Positions 1 through 8,932 are shown, counted from the first letter of the stretch. The stretch is DNA of 64,000 nt from Leifsonia sp. NPDC080035 (GCF_040050925.1 NZ_CP157390.1:3100001-3164000); one strand, 5' to 3'. Notes: generated from the sequence alone by a model not told the origin. Translations and numbers: made by a program.

Positions 1-960
1 GGGCACCTGCACCGCCTTGCCCATCACCTTGGGGGTGAGGATGTACGCCTCCACCTGCATGTAGATCAGCATGAAGATCAGCACCACGACGCCGCTGACG
101 GGGGAGTGGATGAGCGCGAGCACCGTCATCACGGCGGTCGTGAGCACGGTGCCGATCAGCGGGATGAGCGTGATGAAGAACGCGGCGAGGGCGATCAGGA
201 ACGCGCCGGGGACCCCGGTCGCCAGCAGCAGGATGAGGCTGTACACCGCGTTGATGAAGGCGAGGATGACCATCCCGCTCAGGTACTTGCCGAAGTTCTC
301 CAGGATGCGCTCCGAGTAGCCCTCGAAGCGGGCGCGGTGCGAGCGGCGCACCAGGCGGTAGAGCGACTGCTTGGTGGTGTCGTAGGACGCGATGAAGTAG
401 ATCGTGAGGATCGCGATGAAGAAGCCGGTCGTGACGGCGTTCAGCACCGAGAGGCCGAAGCCGACGAGTCCCTGGCCGATGTTCGCCCAAGTCTGCGGGT
501 CCTTCACCTGGTCGGAGATCCACGACAGCGCCTGGCCGAGCACGCCGTTGCTGTACGCGTCGGCCGTGTCGAACCAGCCCTGACGGTAGAGCGCCTCGAT
601 CTCCTGCGGCACCGCCGTCGCGAGGAACGCGATCTGGTTGACGATCAGCGGGACGACCACCCAGATGATCCCGACGAGCAGGCCGAGGATGAGAAGGATC
701 ACGGTCACGATCGCCCAGGCGCGCTTCATCCCGTGCCGCTGGAACCAGCGGATGAGCGGGTCGAGGCCGACCGTTGCGAACGCGGCGAGGAACACGGAGA
801 AGATGATCGAGCGCAGCCCGTAGAGCAGGAACCCGGTGACGACCGCGCCGAGGATGCCGAGCGTGACGACGTAGCCGAACAGGAGCGGGCTCCGCTTCAG
901 GAGCGGGGCGGGCTGCCGGTCGCCGGCCGGGCCGCGGCGTGGAGGGTGGGTGAACCGCAT
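1..960 (-). CDS. AI-2E family (PerM/YhhT-type) permease, C-terminus beyond window
   Basis: About 320 codons are visible, read from an ATG at 960 to the left edge with no stop, so the C-terminus lies outside the window. After a basic, proline-rich N-terminus come several long hydrophobic helices, a soluble stretch around residues 115-160, and a second membrane block ending near TPKVMGKAV. This helix-soluble-helix layout and the closing YILTPKVMG signature are typical of the AI-2E/PerM family of polytopic permeases. The family's substrates are mostly unproven; some members act as Na+/H+ antiporters. A GGAGG ribosome site lies 7-11 bases before the ATG. It is divergent from the ROK operon. The family call is firm; the substrate is unknown. 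Confidence 0.85.
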   Translation of the reverse strand, partial: MRFTHPPRRGPAGDRQPAPLLKRSPLLFGYVVTLGILGAVVTGFLLYGLRSIIFSVFLAAFATVGLDPLIRWFQRHGMKRAWAIVTVILLILGLLVGIIWVVVPLIVNQIAFLATAVPQEIEALYRQGWFDTADAYSNGVLGQALSWISDQVKDPQTWANIGQGLVGFGLSVLNAVTTGFFIAILTIYFIASYDTTKQSLYRLVRRSHRARFEGYSERILENFGKYLSGMVILAFINAVYSLILLLATGVPGAFLIALAAFFITLIPLIGTVLTTAVMTVLALIHSPVSGVVVLIFMLIYMQVEAYILTPKVMGKAVQVP

Positions 961-1104
961 GACGGGCCTCCTGCCGGTCGATCGGACGTCACGCCGAGCG
1001 TATTGGGCGCTGTCGCGGGGGACAAGAGCGACGCGCGCACGCGAGGCCGACCGGTCAGTGGGGACCCAAATACGCAACCCGGTTTGTTTGTATCGACGAA
1101 TTCC

Positions 1105-1134
1105 TTGACCCGTGGATAGGCGCTGTGCTCTACT
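1105..1134 (+). promoter_or_regulatory. Putative promoter of the ROK/ABC sugar operon
   Basis: TTGACC at 1105-1110 and TCTACT at 1129-1134 are separated by 18 bases, a plausible -35/-10 pair. Transcription would begin just before the inverted repeat at 1146-1169, placing that repeat where a bound repressor would block elongation or initiation. The -35 box is good and the -10 box is weaker. Confidence 0.45.
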
Positions 1135-1145
1135 GTCCCCAGCAA

Positions 1146-1169
1146 TTACAAAACCCACTTTCTTTGTAA
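1146..1169 (+). promoter_or_regulatory. Inverted repeat, likely ROK repressor operator
   Basis: TTACAAA (1146-1152) and TTTGTAA (1163-1169) form a perfect 7-bp inverted repeat with a 10-bp spacer, 19 bases before the ROK gene. It is AT-rich in very GC-rich DNA. A related tract, GGTTTGTTTGTAT, lies at 1081-1093. ROK repressors of the XylR/NagC type bind AT-rich dyads of this kind close to their promoters. The assignment to the adjacent ROK protein is inferred from position. Confidence 0.6.
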
Positions 1170-1188
1170 ACGGACGGAGAAGTCCCGC

Positions 1189-2400
1189 ATGCTCCCTGGC
1201 GACACCGGCGCGGCGCACGATGTGCGCCAGGCGAACCTCAGCGGCGCGCGCGTCGCGGTCGCCCTGCGCGACGGTGGCCGGGCGACGGTGGCGCAGCTCG
1301 CGGAGCGGACCGGTCTGTCGCGTCCCACCGTCGAGGCGTCCCTGCCGGCGCTGCGGGAACGCGGGATCGTCGGCATGGTCGACGAGCAGACGCTCGGCGG
1401 TCGCGGGGCCGGGCGTCCCGCCCGCATCTTCGAGTTCATCGCGGACGCCGGCTTCCTCATCGGCGTCGACGTCGGCATCCACACGGTCCGGGTGGTCGTC
1501 GCCGACCTCGCCGGCCGCATCGTGGCCTGGTACGAGCGCGAGGTCGGGCGCGACTTCGTCGGCATGGGCCGGCTCGAGGTCGTCACCCAGTCGGTGCACG
1601 ACTGCCTCGCCGAGGCGGGCATCGACCTGGCGCGGCTCTCCCGGCTCTCCGGCATGGCCGTCGCCGTCTCCGGCATGGTCGGATCGGACGGGCGGCTGAT
1701 CGTCTCGCGCAACTTCCCCGACTGGGAGGGCGTCGACATCGCCGGCCGCCTGCACGACGAGTTCGGCTGCCCCGTCGCCGTCGAGAACGACATGCGCCTC
1801 GCAGCGCTCGCCGAGCACCGGATGGGCGCCGCCCGTCTCGTCGACGACGTCGCCTACTTCTTCGCCGGCCACCGCGTCTCGATGGGGCTCATCATCGACG
1901 GGAAGCTCCGGCGCGGGCGCCACAACGCCGCCGGAGAGATCGGCGAGATCGTCTTCTCGATGCAGGTCGACGAGTCAGGGCAGCTGCGCTGGACGTCCGC
2001 GGAGACAGCGGAGGAGGTGTTCCGCATCGCGGCGGAGGGCGACGCGGCCGCGATCGCGGAGATCGAGCTCTTCGTCGCCGGCCTCGCCACCGGCATGGCC
2101 ACCGTCACGATGGCGGTGGACCCCGATGTCGTCGTGGTCGGCGGCGGCCTGTCCCGGGCGGGCGAGGAGCTGCTGCGCCCGCTGCGCGCCGCGGTGATGA
2201 GAGAGATCCGAGTGCCGGTGCGGCCCTCGATCATCCAGTCGGAGCTGGGCGCGGAGTCCGTCGTCCTCGGCGCGCTCGCGCACGCGTCCGGCCAGGCGAT
2301 GGAACGCCTCTACCTCGTGCCGGACATGCCGGAACCGGACATCGACATCGCCAGCGCGCGTGCCCTGGCCGAGAACAGGACCACGGAAGGAACCAGGTGA
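1189..2400 (+). CDS. ROK family transcriptional regulator
   Basis: The 403-residue protein has an N-terminal winged helix-turn-helix (about residues 20-65, AQLAERTGLSRPTVEASL) followed by a sugar-kinase-like ROK fold. DVGIHT near residue 94 is the first phosphate-loop motif, and the ROK signature segment follows the VENDMRLAALAEH stretch. The cysteine zinc motif (CxCGxxGCxE) of classical ROK proteins is absent: after GEIGEI the chain runs into an acidic segment without cysteines. It is therefore probably a repressor without kinase activity. GGACGGAGAAG before the ATG serves as the ribosome site. The stop overlaps the start of the next gene (TGATG), so it heads the operon and probably controls it through the dyad at 1146-1169. 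Confidence 0.9.
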   Translation: MLPGDTGAAHDVRQANLSGARVAVALRDGGRATVAQLAERTGLSRPTVEASLPALRERGIVGMVDEQTLGGRGAGRPARIFEFIADAGFLIGVDVGIHTVRVVVADLAGRIVAWYEREVGRDFVGMGRLEVVTQSVHDCLAEAGIDLARLSRLSGMAVAVSGMVGSDGRLIVSRNFPDWEGVDIAGRLHDEFGCPVAVENDMRLAALAEHRMGAARLVDDVAYFFAGHRVSMGLIIDGKLRRGRHNAAGEIGEIVFSMQVDESGQLRWTSAETAEEVFRIAAEGDAAAIAEIELFVAGLATGMATVTMAVDPDVVVVGGGLSRAGEELLRPLRAAVMREIRVPVRPSIIQSELGAESVVLGALAHASGQAMERLYLVPDMPEPDIDIASARALAENRTTEGTR

Positions 2401-3563
2401 TGACAGCAGAACGGCCGCTGCGGCTCGCGGTGATCGGCGCGGGTGCGCGCTCGGAGATCGCGGAGCACGCCGTCCGGAGCGGGGACGGCTCAATCGTCGC
2501 CGTCGCCGACCCGAGCGCCGCCGCGCGCGACCGGGCCGCGGAGCGGTTCGGCACGACGCGGCTCTTCGCCGGCCACCGCGAGCTGATCGCGGGCGGCGAC
2601 GAGATCGACGCGGCCTTCGTCACCTCGCCCGACCACACGCACGCGGGGATCGCCGTCGACCTGCTCCGCGCCGGGATCGCGGTCTACCTGGAGAAGCCGC
2701 TCGCCATCGATGTGGACGACGCCGACGCCATCCTCGCGGCCGCGGCCGAGTCCGGCACCCGGCTCTACGTCGGCCACAACATGCGGCACATGGGCGTCGT
2801 GCGCATGATGCGCGACATCATCCAGCGCGGCGAGATCGGCGAGGTCAAGGCGGTCTGGTGTCGGCACTTCGTCGGCAACGGTGGCGACTACTACTTCAAG
2901 GACTGGCACGCCGAGCGCGCCAAGTCGAACGGCCTGCTGCTGCAGAAGGGCGCGCACGACATCGACATCATCCACTGGCTCGCCGGTGGATATGCGGAGC
3001 TGGTGACCGGGATGGGCGGCCTCACCCTCTACGGCGACATCGACGACCGTCGCGACAATTCCGACCGCACGATGCCGGACTGGTTCTCGATGGACGCCTG
3101 GCCGCCGCTTAGCCAAACCGAGCTGAACCCGGTGATCGACGTCGAGGACATCTCGATGGTGAGCATGCGGCTGGACAACGGGGTGTTCGCCTCGTACCAG
3201 CAGTGCCACTACACCCCCGACTACTGGCGCAACTACACCGTGATCGGCACGGAGGGGCGCCTGGAGAACTTCGGCGACACGGACGGCGCCATCGTGCGCG
3301 TCTGGAACCGCCGGACGACCTACGACCCCCACGGCGACGCCGAGTACACCGTGCTCGGCGACGACGGAGGACACGGGGACGCGGACGTGGCCACCGTGGC
3401 CGAGTTCGTGCGCTTCGTGCGCGACGGCACCGCGACGACGACGTCCGCGGTGGCAGCGCGCAACGCGGTGGCCGCCGCTGTGGCGGCCACGGAATCGCTC
3501 CGCGACGGATCCCGGCCCCACGTGGTCTCCGGCGTGGACGAGGCGGTCGCCGCCCGCTTGTAG
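2400..3563 (+). CDS. Gfo/Idh/MocA family oxidoreductase
   Basis: The N-terminal Rossmann fold contains VIGAGARSEI, and the EKPLA motif (around residue 97) marks the Gfo/Idh/MocA family, whose members oxidise or reduce sugars, inositols and sugar acids with NAD(P). A C-terminal alpha/beta domain holds a conserved HDIDIIHWL segment that supplies the catalytic histidine/aspartate region. The ATG at 2400 overlaps the ROK stop; a GTG at 2397 is also possible and AAGGAA precedes both. At about 387 residues it is full length. Position just after the repressor and before the ABC transporter suggests it acts on the imported compound. The exact substrate cannot be read from sequence. Confidence 0.85.
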   Translation: MTAERPLRLAVIGAGARSEIAEHAVRSGDGSIVAVADPSAAARDRAAERFGTTRLFAGHRELIAGGDEIDAAFVTSPDHTHAGIAVDLLRAGIAVYLEKPLAIDVDDADAILAAAAESGTRLYVGHNMRHMGVVRMMRDIIQRGEIGEVKAVWCRHFVGNGGDYYFKDWHAERAKSNGLLLQKGAHDIDIIHWLAGGYAELVTGMGGLTLYGDIDDRRDNSDRTMPDWFSMDAWPPLSQTELNPVIDVEDISMVSMRLDNGVFASYQQCHYTPDYWRNYTVIGTEGRLENFGDTDGAIVRVWNRRTTYDPHGDAEYTVLGDDGGHGDADVATVAEFVRFVRDGTATTTSAVAARNAVAAAVAATESLRDGSRPHVVSGVDEAVAARL

Positions 3564-3706
3564 CGGCGGCCCGCTCCCGGATCGCCCGGGGGCTCAGCAC
3601 CACTGCACGACAGCACCACAGCACGACGCACCACACCCCGGACCGGCGAGGGCAAGTCGCCGGCCCGGGAGGCACCGAAACACCCCCACATTTCGAAGGA
3701 GAACCA

Positions 3707-4972
3707 ATGCGAAAAGCCCTGCTCGCGGCCGCGGCCGCCGTCGCCTCCGCGGTCGTACTCGCCGGCTGCTCATCCAACACCGGTACCAGTTCGGATGCCG
3801 CTGCCGATCATAACCTCTCGGCCAGCATCTCCTACGCGTTCTGGGACGTGAACCAGAAGCCGGCGATGGAGGCCCTGATCAAGGACTTCAACAAGGAGTA
3901 CCCGAAGATCAAAGTCACCACTCAGATCACGCCCTACCAGAACTACTTCACCAAGCTGCAGACGCAGGGCTCGTCGAAGACGCTGCCCGACGTGTTCTGG
4001 ATGAACGGACCCAACTTCCAGCTGTATGCGTCGAACGGGATGCTCGAGCCGATCGGCTCCGGCATCAAGCCGTCGAACTACCCGACGGCGCTCGACGACC
4101 TCTACAGCTGGGACGGCAAGCAGTACGGCGCCCCCAAGGACTTCGACACGATCGGCGTCTACTACAACAAGGCGATCTTCGACAAGGCGGGCGTCGCCTA
4201 CCCGACCGCCGACTGGACGTGGGACGAGTTCCACCAGAAGGCGAAGCAGATCTCCGACAAGCTGAAGGCGCAGGGCGTCTACGGCGTGACCAGCGGCCTC
4301 TCCGGGGGCCAGGAGATGTACTACAACACCATCCTGCAGGCCGGCGGCTCGATCATCTCCGACGACGGCAAGAAGTCCGGCTACGACGACCCGAAGTCCA
4401 TCAAGGGTCTGCAGTTCATCCGCGACCTGGTCGCGGACGGCTCCTCGCCGACGCCGTCGCAGCTGTCGGACACCCCGCAGGACCAGTGGTTCATCAACTC
4501 CAAGTCGGCCATGATCTGGTCGGGCACCTGGCTCAACTCCGAGCTGCTCGCCTCGCCGATCAAGAGCACGATCGCGCTCGCACCGCTGCCGAAGGACGAG
4601 CGTCAGGCGACGGTCATCCACGGTCTGGCGAACGTCGTCGCGAAGGACTCCAAGAACAAGTCAGCGGCGATCGCCTTCCAGACCTACCTGGCGGGCAAGG
4701 AGGCCGCCGAGACGCAGGCCACGATGGGCGCCGCGAACCCCGCGTTCAACGGCACCCAGCAGGCGTTCGTCGACACGGCGCCGTGGGACCTGAACATCTT
4801 CGAGAAGGCGGCGGCCGACTACGCCTACCCGTACCCCATCTCCAAGAACACGGCGGCGTGGAACAAGGCCGAGAACGACCTGCTGCCCGACGCGTTCAGC
4901 GGCAAGAAGCCGGTCGACGAGGTCGCCAAGGAGCTGGCCAAGCAGATGAACGCGGACCTCGCCAAAGAGTGA
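3707..4972 (+). CDS. ABC sugar importer, extracellular solute-binding lipoprotein
   Basis: The start is the ATG at 3707, preceded by GAAGGAGAACC; the open frame upstream is noncoding. Residues 1-21 form a lipoprotein signal with lipobox LAGC (Cys21). The mature 400-residue protein has the family-1 solute-binding pattern, including FNKEYPKIKV near the start and the hinge region DTIGVYYNKAIFDKAGV. It would capture a carbohydrate outside the membrane and hand it to the two permeases encoded next. A 143-bp gap with a weak CCCGG/CCGGG hairpin separates it from the dehydrogenase, so it may be expressed at a different level from the upstream genes. Confidence 0.92.
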   Translation: MRKALLAAAAAVASAVVLAGCSSNTGTSSDAAADHNLSASISYAFWDVNQKPAMEALIKDFNKEYPKIKVTTQITPYQNYFTKLQTQGSSKTLPDVFWMNGPNFQLYASNGMLEPIGSGIKPSNYPTALDDLYSWDGKQYGAPKDFDTIGVYYNKAIFDKAGVAYPTADWTWDEFHQKAKQISDKLKAQGVYGVTSGLSGGQEMYYNTILQAGGSIISDDGKKSGYDDPKSIKGLQFIRDLVADGSSPTPSQLSDTPQDQWFINSKSAMIWSGTWLNSELLASPIKSTIALAPLPKDERQATVIHGLANVVAKDSKNKSAAIAFQTYLAGKEAAETQATMGAANPAFNGTQQAFVDTAPWDLNIFEKAAADYAYPYPISKNTAAWNKAENDLLPDAFSGKKPVDEVAKELAKQMNADLAKE

Positions 4973-4974
4973 CG

Positions 4975-5940
4975 ATGTCGACGGAGACGATCACGAAGGG
5001 AGCGGGCGCCGCGCAGGCGGCGCCCGCCACCCCGGGCGCGCGAGCGCCGCGGGGCACGAAGCGCGGCCGGCGCCGCAACGACTGGCTCTGGGCCGTGCTG
5101 TTCGTCGGCCCGCTGCTGTTCGGCGTCCTGGTGTTCTACATCTGGCCGATCTTCCGCAACGCCTACTTCAGCTTCACCACGTGGGGCGTCTTCGGCGGCG
5201 CGACCTGGAGCGGCCTGACGAACTACCAGCAGATGCTGGCGGATCCCGATTTCTGGCGGTCCATCCTCAACACCCTGATCTATGTCGGCATCCTGCTCGT
5301 CGGCATCCCGGTCGCGGTGTTCTTCGCCTCGCTGATCAACCGGCCGGGGCTGCGCTTCGCCGCCGCGTACAGGACGGCGTTCTTCCTGCCGTACGTCGCG
5401 ATGCCCGCGGCGGTGGCGATGGTGTGGCGCATCATCTTCAACGGCGACTTCGGCGTCATCAACTACGCGCTGTCGCTGGTCGGCATCAAGGGCCCCAACT
5501 GGCTGAGCACCGAGTGGGTCGCGCTGATCGCGGTCGGCATCGTCGGGATGTGGATCTCGCTCGGCTTCAACCTGATCGTGCTCTCCGCCGGCATGAAGAG
5601 CATCCCGCCGGAGATGTACGAGGCGTCGTCGCTGGACGGCGCGAGCCGCACGCGGCAGTTCTTCTCGATCACGGTGCCCCTGCTGACCCCCTCGATCTTC
5701 TTCGTCTCGGTCATGACGGTGATCACCGGGTTCCAGCTGTTCGACCTGCTCTACGCGCTGATGGGGACGCAGAACCCGGCGATCAACCAGACCCAGTCGC
5801 TGGTCTACCTGTTCTTCGCGCACCAGCAGACCGGGGACAACGGCTACGCCGCCGCGGTCGGCGTGGCGATCCTCGTGCTCGTCGGCGCGTTCACGATGCT
5901 CCAGTTCCGCATGCAGAAGAGGTGGGTGAACTATGTCTAG
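4975..5940 (+). CDS. ABC sugar importer permease (MalF/UgpA type)
   Basis: The ATG at 4975 begins 2 bases after the binding-protein stop. A 35-residue alanine- and arginine-rich cytoplasmic tail leads into six membrane helices. The EAA loop that docks the ATPase is visible as EASSLDGASRTRQFF near residue 216, with the conserved glycine and following proline. At 321 residues it matches carbohydrate CUT1 permeases. It forms the membrane channel with the next gene, whose start overlaps this stop. No ATP-binding subunit is encoded nearby, so a shared ATPase is implied. Confidence 0.92.
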   Translation: MSTETITKGAGAAQAAPATPGARAPRGTKRGRRRNDWLWAVLFVGPLLFGVLVFYIWPIFRNAYFSFTTWGVFGGATWSGLTNYQQMLADPDFWRSILNTLIYVGILLVGIPVAVFFASLINRPGLRFAAAYRTAFFLPYVAMPAAVAMVWRIIFNGDFGVINYALSLVGIKGPNWLSTEWVALIAVGIVGMWISLGFNLIVLSAGMKSIPPEMYEASSLDGASRTRQFFSITVPLLTPSIFFVSVMTVITGFQLFDLLYALMGTQNPAINQTQSLVYLFFAHQQTGDNGYAAAVGVAILVLVGAFTMLQFRMQKRWVNYV

Positions 5941-6802
5941 CTCCGTCGCCGCGCGTCCACGAACCGCGAACCCCCGTGCCGGGAGCGCACGCAGCCGCAA
6001 CGGCCTGACCCACGTGGTGCTGATCGTCGCCTCGGTGCTGATGATCTTCCCGTTCGTGTGGCAGATCCTGATGTCGCTCGCCACCAACGCGCAGGTCACC
6101 TCCGTCCCGCCGACCGTCTGGCCGGGGGAGCTCCACTTCGAGAACTTCGCGCACGTGTTCGACCAGCTGCCGTTCCTCAACCAGCTCTGGGTGTCCGTCG
6201 CGGTGACGGTCATCCGCACGGTGGGACAGCTGCTGCTCTGCTCCATGGCGGGCTACGCGTTCGCGCGGATGGAGTTCCCGTTCCGGCGGACCATCTTCGC
6301 GCTGGTGCTCGTCATCCTGATGGTGCCGCCGCAGGTCTACCTGCTGCCGCAGTACCAGATCGTGCAGGGCCTCGGTTGGCTGAACACCATCGCCGGCATC
6401 GCGGCCCCCGGCATCTTCAGCGCGTTCGGCACCTTCCTGATGCGGCAGTTCTTCCTCGGGCTGCCGGACGAGCTCGCCGAGGCGGCGCGGCTGGACGGCG
6501 CGAACCAGTTCCAGATCTTCTGGAAAGTGATGCTGCCGCTGGCCAAGCCCGGGCTCTCGGCGCTCGCGATCATCACGGTGCTCGCCTCCTGGAACGACCT
6601 GCTCTGGCCGCTGATCGTGGCGACGGACTCCACGCAGATGCCGCTCGCCCCCGGAATCGCGACGCTCACCAGCCAGCGCTCCATCCCGGACTACCCGCTG
6701 CTGCTGGCGGCCAGCCTGCTGGCGATGGCGCCCGTCCTCATCCTCTTCCTCATCATGCAGAGGCGCGTCATCGACGGCATCGCCTTCTCCGGCATGAAGT
6801 GA
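5933..6802 (+). CDS. ABC sugar importer permease (MalG/UgpE type)
   Basis: This 289-residue partner permease starts inside the end of the previous gene (8-base overlap), indicating translational coupling. It has six predicted membrane helices and the EAA loop EAARLDGANQFQIFWKV around residue 183. The C-terminus ends with the MQRRVIDGIAFSGMK segment typical of MalG-type permeases of CUT1 importers. With the preceding protein it forms the transmembrane pore. The next gene begins 23 bases later behind AGAAAGG. Confidence 0.92.
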   Translation: MSSSVAARPRTANPRAGSARSRNGLTHVVLIVASVLMIFPFVWQILMSLATNAQVTSVPPTVWPGELHFENFAHVFDQLPFLNQLWVSVAVTVIRTVGQLLLCSMAGYAFARMEFPFRRTIFALVLVILMVPPQVYLLPQYQIVQGLGWLNTIAGIAAPGIFSAFGTFLMRQFFLGLPDELAEAARLDGANQFQIFWKVMLPLAKPGLSALAIITVLASWNDLLWPLIVATDSTQMPLAPGIATLTSQRSIPDYPLLLAASLLAMAPVLILFLIMQRRVIDGIAFSGMK

Positions 6803-6825
6803 CGACCCCCAGAAAGGCACATCAC

Positions 6826-7851
6826 GTGAACACCCTTCGAGTCGGCCTGATCGGGGCCGGCGGGATCAGCCGCGTCCACGCGGACGGCTGGCGGGCGCTC
6901 GGCGCCGCCGTGTCCGTGTACTCGCACGAGGGCGCAGACGCGCTCGCGGAGCAGTACGGCTTCGCGGTGGCCCCCGACCTCGACGCGCTGATCGCGGCGA
7001 GCGACATCGTCGACATCGTCACCCCGACGCCCAGCCACGGCCCGCTCGCGCTGGCGGCGATCGCCGCGGGGCGGCACGTCGTGTGCGAGAAGCCGCTCGC
7101 GGGCACCGCCGAGGAGGCGCGCGCCGTGGTGGACGCGGCGCGCGAGGCCGGGGTGCGCCTGTTCCCGGCCCACGTCGTCCGCTACTTCCCGGAGTACGCG
7201 CAGGTGCAGCGCCAGGTCGCGGCCGGCCGGATCGGGGATCCCGCCGTGCTGCGGTTCGTGCGCGGCGGCGAGGCGCCGCGGGCCGGCTGGTTCCACGACG
7301 AGGCGGCGGGCGGCGGCATCGTGCGCGACCAGATGATCCACGACCTCGACCAGGCGCTGTGGCTGGCCGGGGATGTCGTCCGCGTCTACGCGGTGCAGAG
7401 CCGGCGGGCGGCGGACGCCGCGGCGCCGGACGCGGTCACCGCGCACGTCGTGCTCACGCACGCGAGCGGGGCGCTCAGCCACGTGCAGGGCAGCTGGGGT
7501 CCGCGCGGGATGGTGTTCCGCACCAGCGCGGACATCGCGGGCGCTGCGGGCACGCTCGCCATCGACTCCTTCGACGCGCCCAGCCGGCTCGACATCCCGG
7601 CCGCGCAGGACGGCGAGGGCTACCTGCCGCCGCCCACCCACGCCGAGAGCCCGTACACCGCCCAGCTGCGCGACTACGTCGCGGCGATCGCGGAGGGTCG
7701 GGATGCGCGCGTCACCGCCGAGGACGGCATCCGCGCGGTCGCCGTCGCCGAGGCGGCCATGGAGTCGCTGCGAACGGGTGCGCCCGTCGAGCTGGATCTC
7801 GCCGCCGCCGTCCTCCCCGCACCCGTGACCGCAGAGGCGGTCGGCGCATGA
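6826..7851 (+). CDS. Gfo/Idh/MocA family oxidoreductase
   Basis: The 341-residue protein begins at a GTG with AGAAAGG eight bases upstream. VGLIGAGGISRVHADG is the dinucleotide-binding turn, EKPLAG near residue 90 is the family motif, and a GGGIVRDQMIHDLDQALWL segment carries the catalytic-domain His/Asp. It belongs to the same superfamily as its two neighbours but is clearly divergent from them, so it is not a recent duplicate. Such clusters often oxidise and epimerise a sugar or inositol in successive steps; the pathway here is inferred from clustering only. Its end overlaps a possible ATG for the next gene. Confidence 0.85.
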   Translation: MNTLRVGLIGAGGISRVHADGWRALGAAVSVYSHEGADALAEQYGFAVAPDLDALIAASDIVDIVTPTPSHGPLALAAIAAGRHVVCEKPLAGTAEEARAVVDAAREAGVRLFPAHVVRYFPEYAQVQRQVAAGRIGDPAVLRFVRGGEAPRAGWFHDEAAGGGIVRDQMIHDLDQALWLAGDVVRVYAVQSRRAADAAAPDAVTAHVVLTHASGALSHVQGSWGPRGMVFRTSADIAGAAGTLAIDSFDAPSRLDIPAAQDGEGYLPPPTHAESPYTAQLRDYVAAIAEGRDARVTAEDGIRAVAVAEAAMESLRTGAPVELDLAAAVLPAPVTAEAVGA

Positions 7852-7877
7852 CCGGCGCAGAGACCGAGAAGGAGACC

Positions 7878-8903
7878 ATGAGCATCCCCGCCGACCGGCC
7901 GCTGAAGGTGGCCGTGCTGTCGTTCGCGCACACCCACGCCATCGGCTACTGCCGTGCGCTTGCCGGCCGCGCCGACATCGACCTGGTCGTCGCCGACCCC
8001 GACGGCGCCGCCGCTCCGGACGACGCTCCGCGCGGACGCGAGCTGGCGGACGCGCTCGGCGTCCGCTACCTCGACAGCTACGAGGAGGCGCTCGCCTGGG
8101 GTCCGGACGCGGTGATCGTCACCGCCGAGAACGTGCGGCACCGAGCGCTGGTGGAGGCGGCCGCGGCCGCCGGCGCGCACATCCTGTGCGAGAAGCCGCT
8201 GGCGACGACGGTCGAGGACGCCGAGGCGATGCTGGCGGCGGCCGACCGCGCCGGTGTGACGCTGATGACCGCGTACCCGGTGCGCTTCGCGCCCGCGTTC
8301 GCCGACCTGGTGCAGCGCGTGCGAGCAGGACAGCTCGGCACCCTGCTCGCCGTCAAGGGGACGAACAACGGCAAGCTGCCCTCCGATCGCGCCTGGTTCA
8401 CGGATGCGGCGCTGTCCGGAGGCGGGGCGCTCGTCGACCACGTCGTGCACTGCGCCGACCTGCTGGACGAGCTGCTCGCCGAGCAGCCGGCGACCGTGCA
8501 CGCGGTGTCCAACCGCATCCTGCACCCGGAGGCGACGGTCGAGACCGGCGGGCTCGTGACCGCGGTCTACGGCAGCGGGGTGATCGCGACGATCGACTGC
8601 TCGTGGAGCGTGCCGGATGCGGCCGCGACCTGGGGCGGCCTCACGCTGCAGGTGACCGGAACCCGCGGCTCGGTGACGATCGCACCCTTCGCGCCGCACG
8701 TCGCCGGGCAGACGGCTGACGGACCGGTGTGGGAGCCGACCGGGGACGACCTCGACGCGGCGATGATCGCCGAGTTCGTGGACGCCGTGCGCTCGGGACG
8801 TCCGGCGCGGCCCGACGGCCGGGTCGGCCTCCGGACGTTGCAGGTCGTGGATGCGGCGCGCCGGTCCGCCGCGACCGGCGAGGTGGTCGTCCCGCGCGGC
8901 TGA
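7878..8903 (+). CDS. Gfo/Idh/MocA family oxidoreductase
   Basis: The ATG at 7878 is chosen because AAGGAG lies five bases upstream; an ATG at 7848 overlapping the previous stop would add ten residues. The protein has about 341 residues. The first strand is atypical: VAVLSFAHTHAIGYCRAL replaces the usual GxGxxG, a variation seen in some family members. EKPLATTVEDAE is intact, as is a GGGALVDHVVHCADLLDEL catalytic segment. It is the last gene of the sugar operon. Its stop lies inside a hairpin shared with the convergent gene, which probably ends both transcripts. Confidence 0.82.
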   Translation: MSIPADRPLKVAVLSFAHTHAIGYCRALAGRADIDLVVADPDGAAAPDDAPRGRELADALGVRYLDSYEEALAWGPDAVIVTAENVRHRALVEAAAAAGAHILCEKPLATTVEDAEAMLAAADRAGVTLMTAYPVRFAPAFADLVQRVRAGQLGTLLAVKGTNNGKLPSDRAWFTDAALSGGGALVDHVVHCADLLDELLAEQPATVHAVSNRILHPEATVETGGLVTAVYGSGVIATIDCSWSVPDAAATWGGLTLQVTGTRGSVTIAPFAPHVAGQTADGPVWEPTGDDLDAAMIAEFVDAVRSGRPARPDGRVGLRTLQVVDAARRSAATGEVVVPRG

Positions 8904-8932
8904 GCCGACGACTCCGGCGCGCCGTCGCTCAG
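8900..8932. terminator. Bidirectional hairpin spanning both convergent stop codons
   Basis: CTGAGC (8900-8905) pairs with GCTCAG (8927-8932) and GACG (8907-8910) pairs with CGTC (8923-8926), with one bulged C. The TGA of the plus-strand gene and the stop of the minus-strand gene both lie in the stem. There is no T-run, so termination strength is uncertain. Confidence 0.5.

Noticed and set aside
106..1119. 337-codon plus-strand open frame
   Set aside because: It is antisense to the AI-2E permease, whose reading frame encodes clear helices and a family signature; the plus frame is only Arg/Asp/Glu-rich shadow sequence.
3590..3645. CAGCAC/CACGAC-rich run resembling a short repeat array
   Set aside because: Units are irregular in length and sequence; it is low-complexity intergenic DNA, not a CRISPR or regulatory array.
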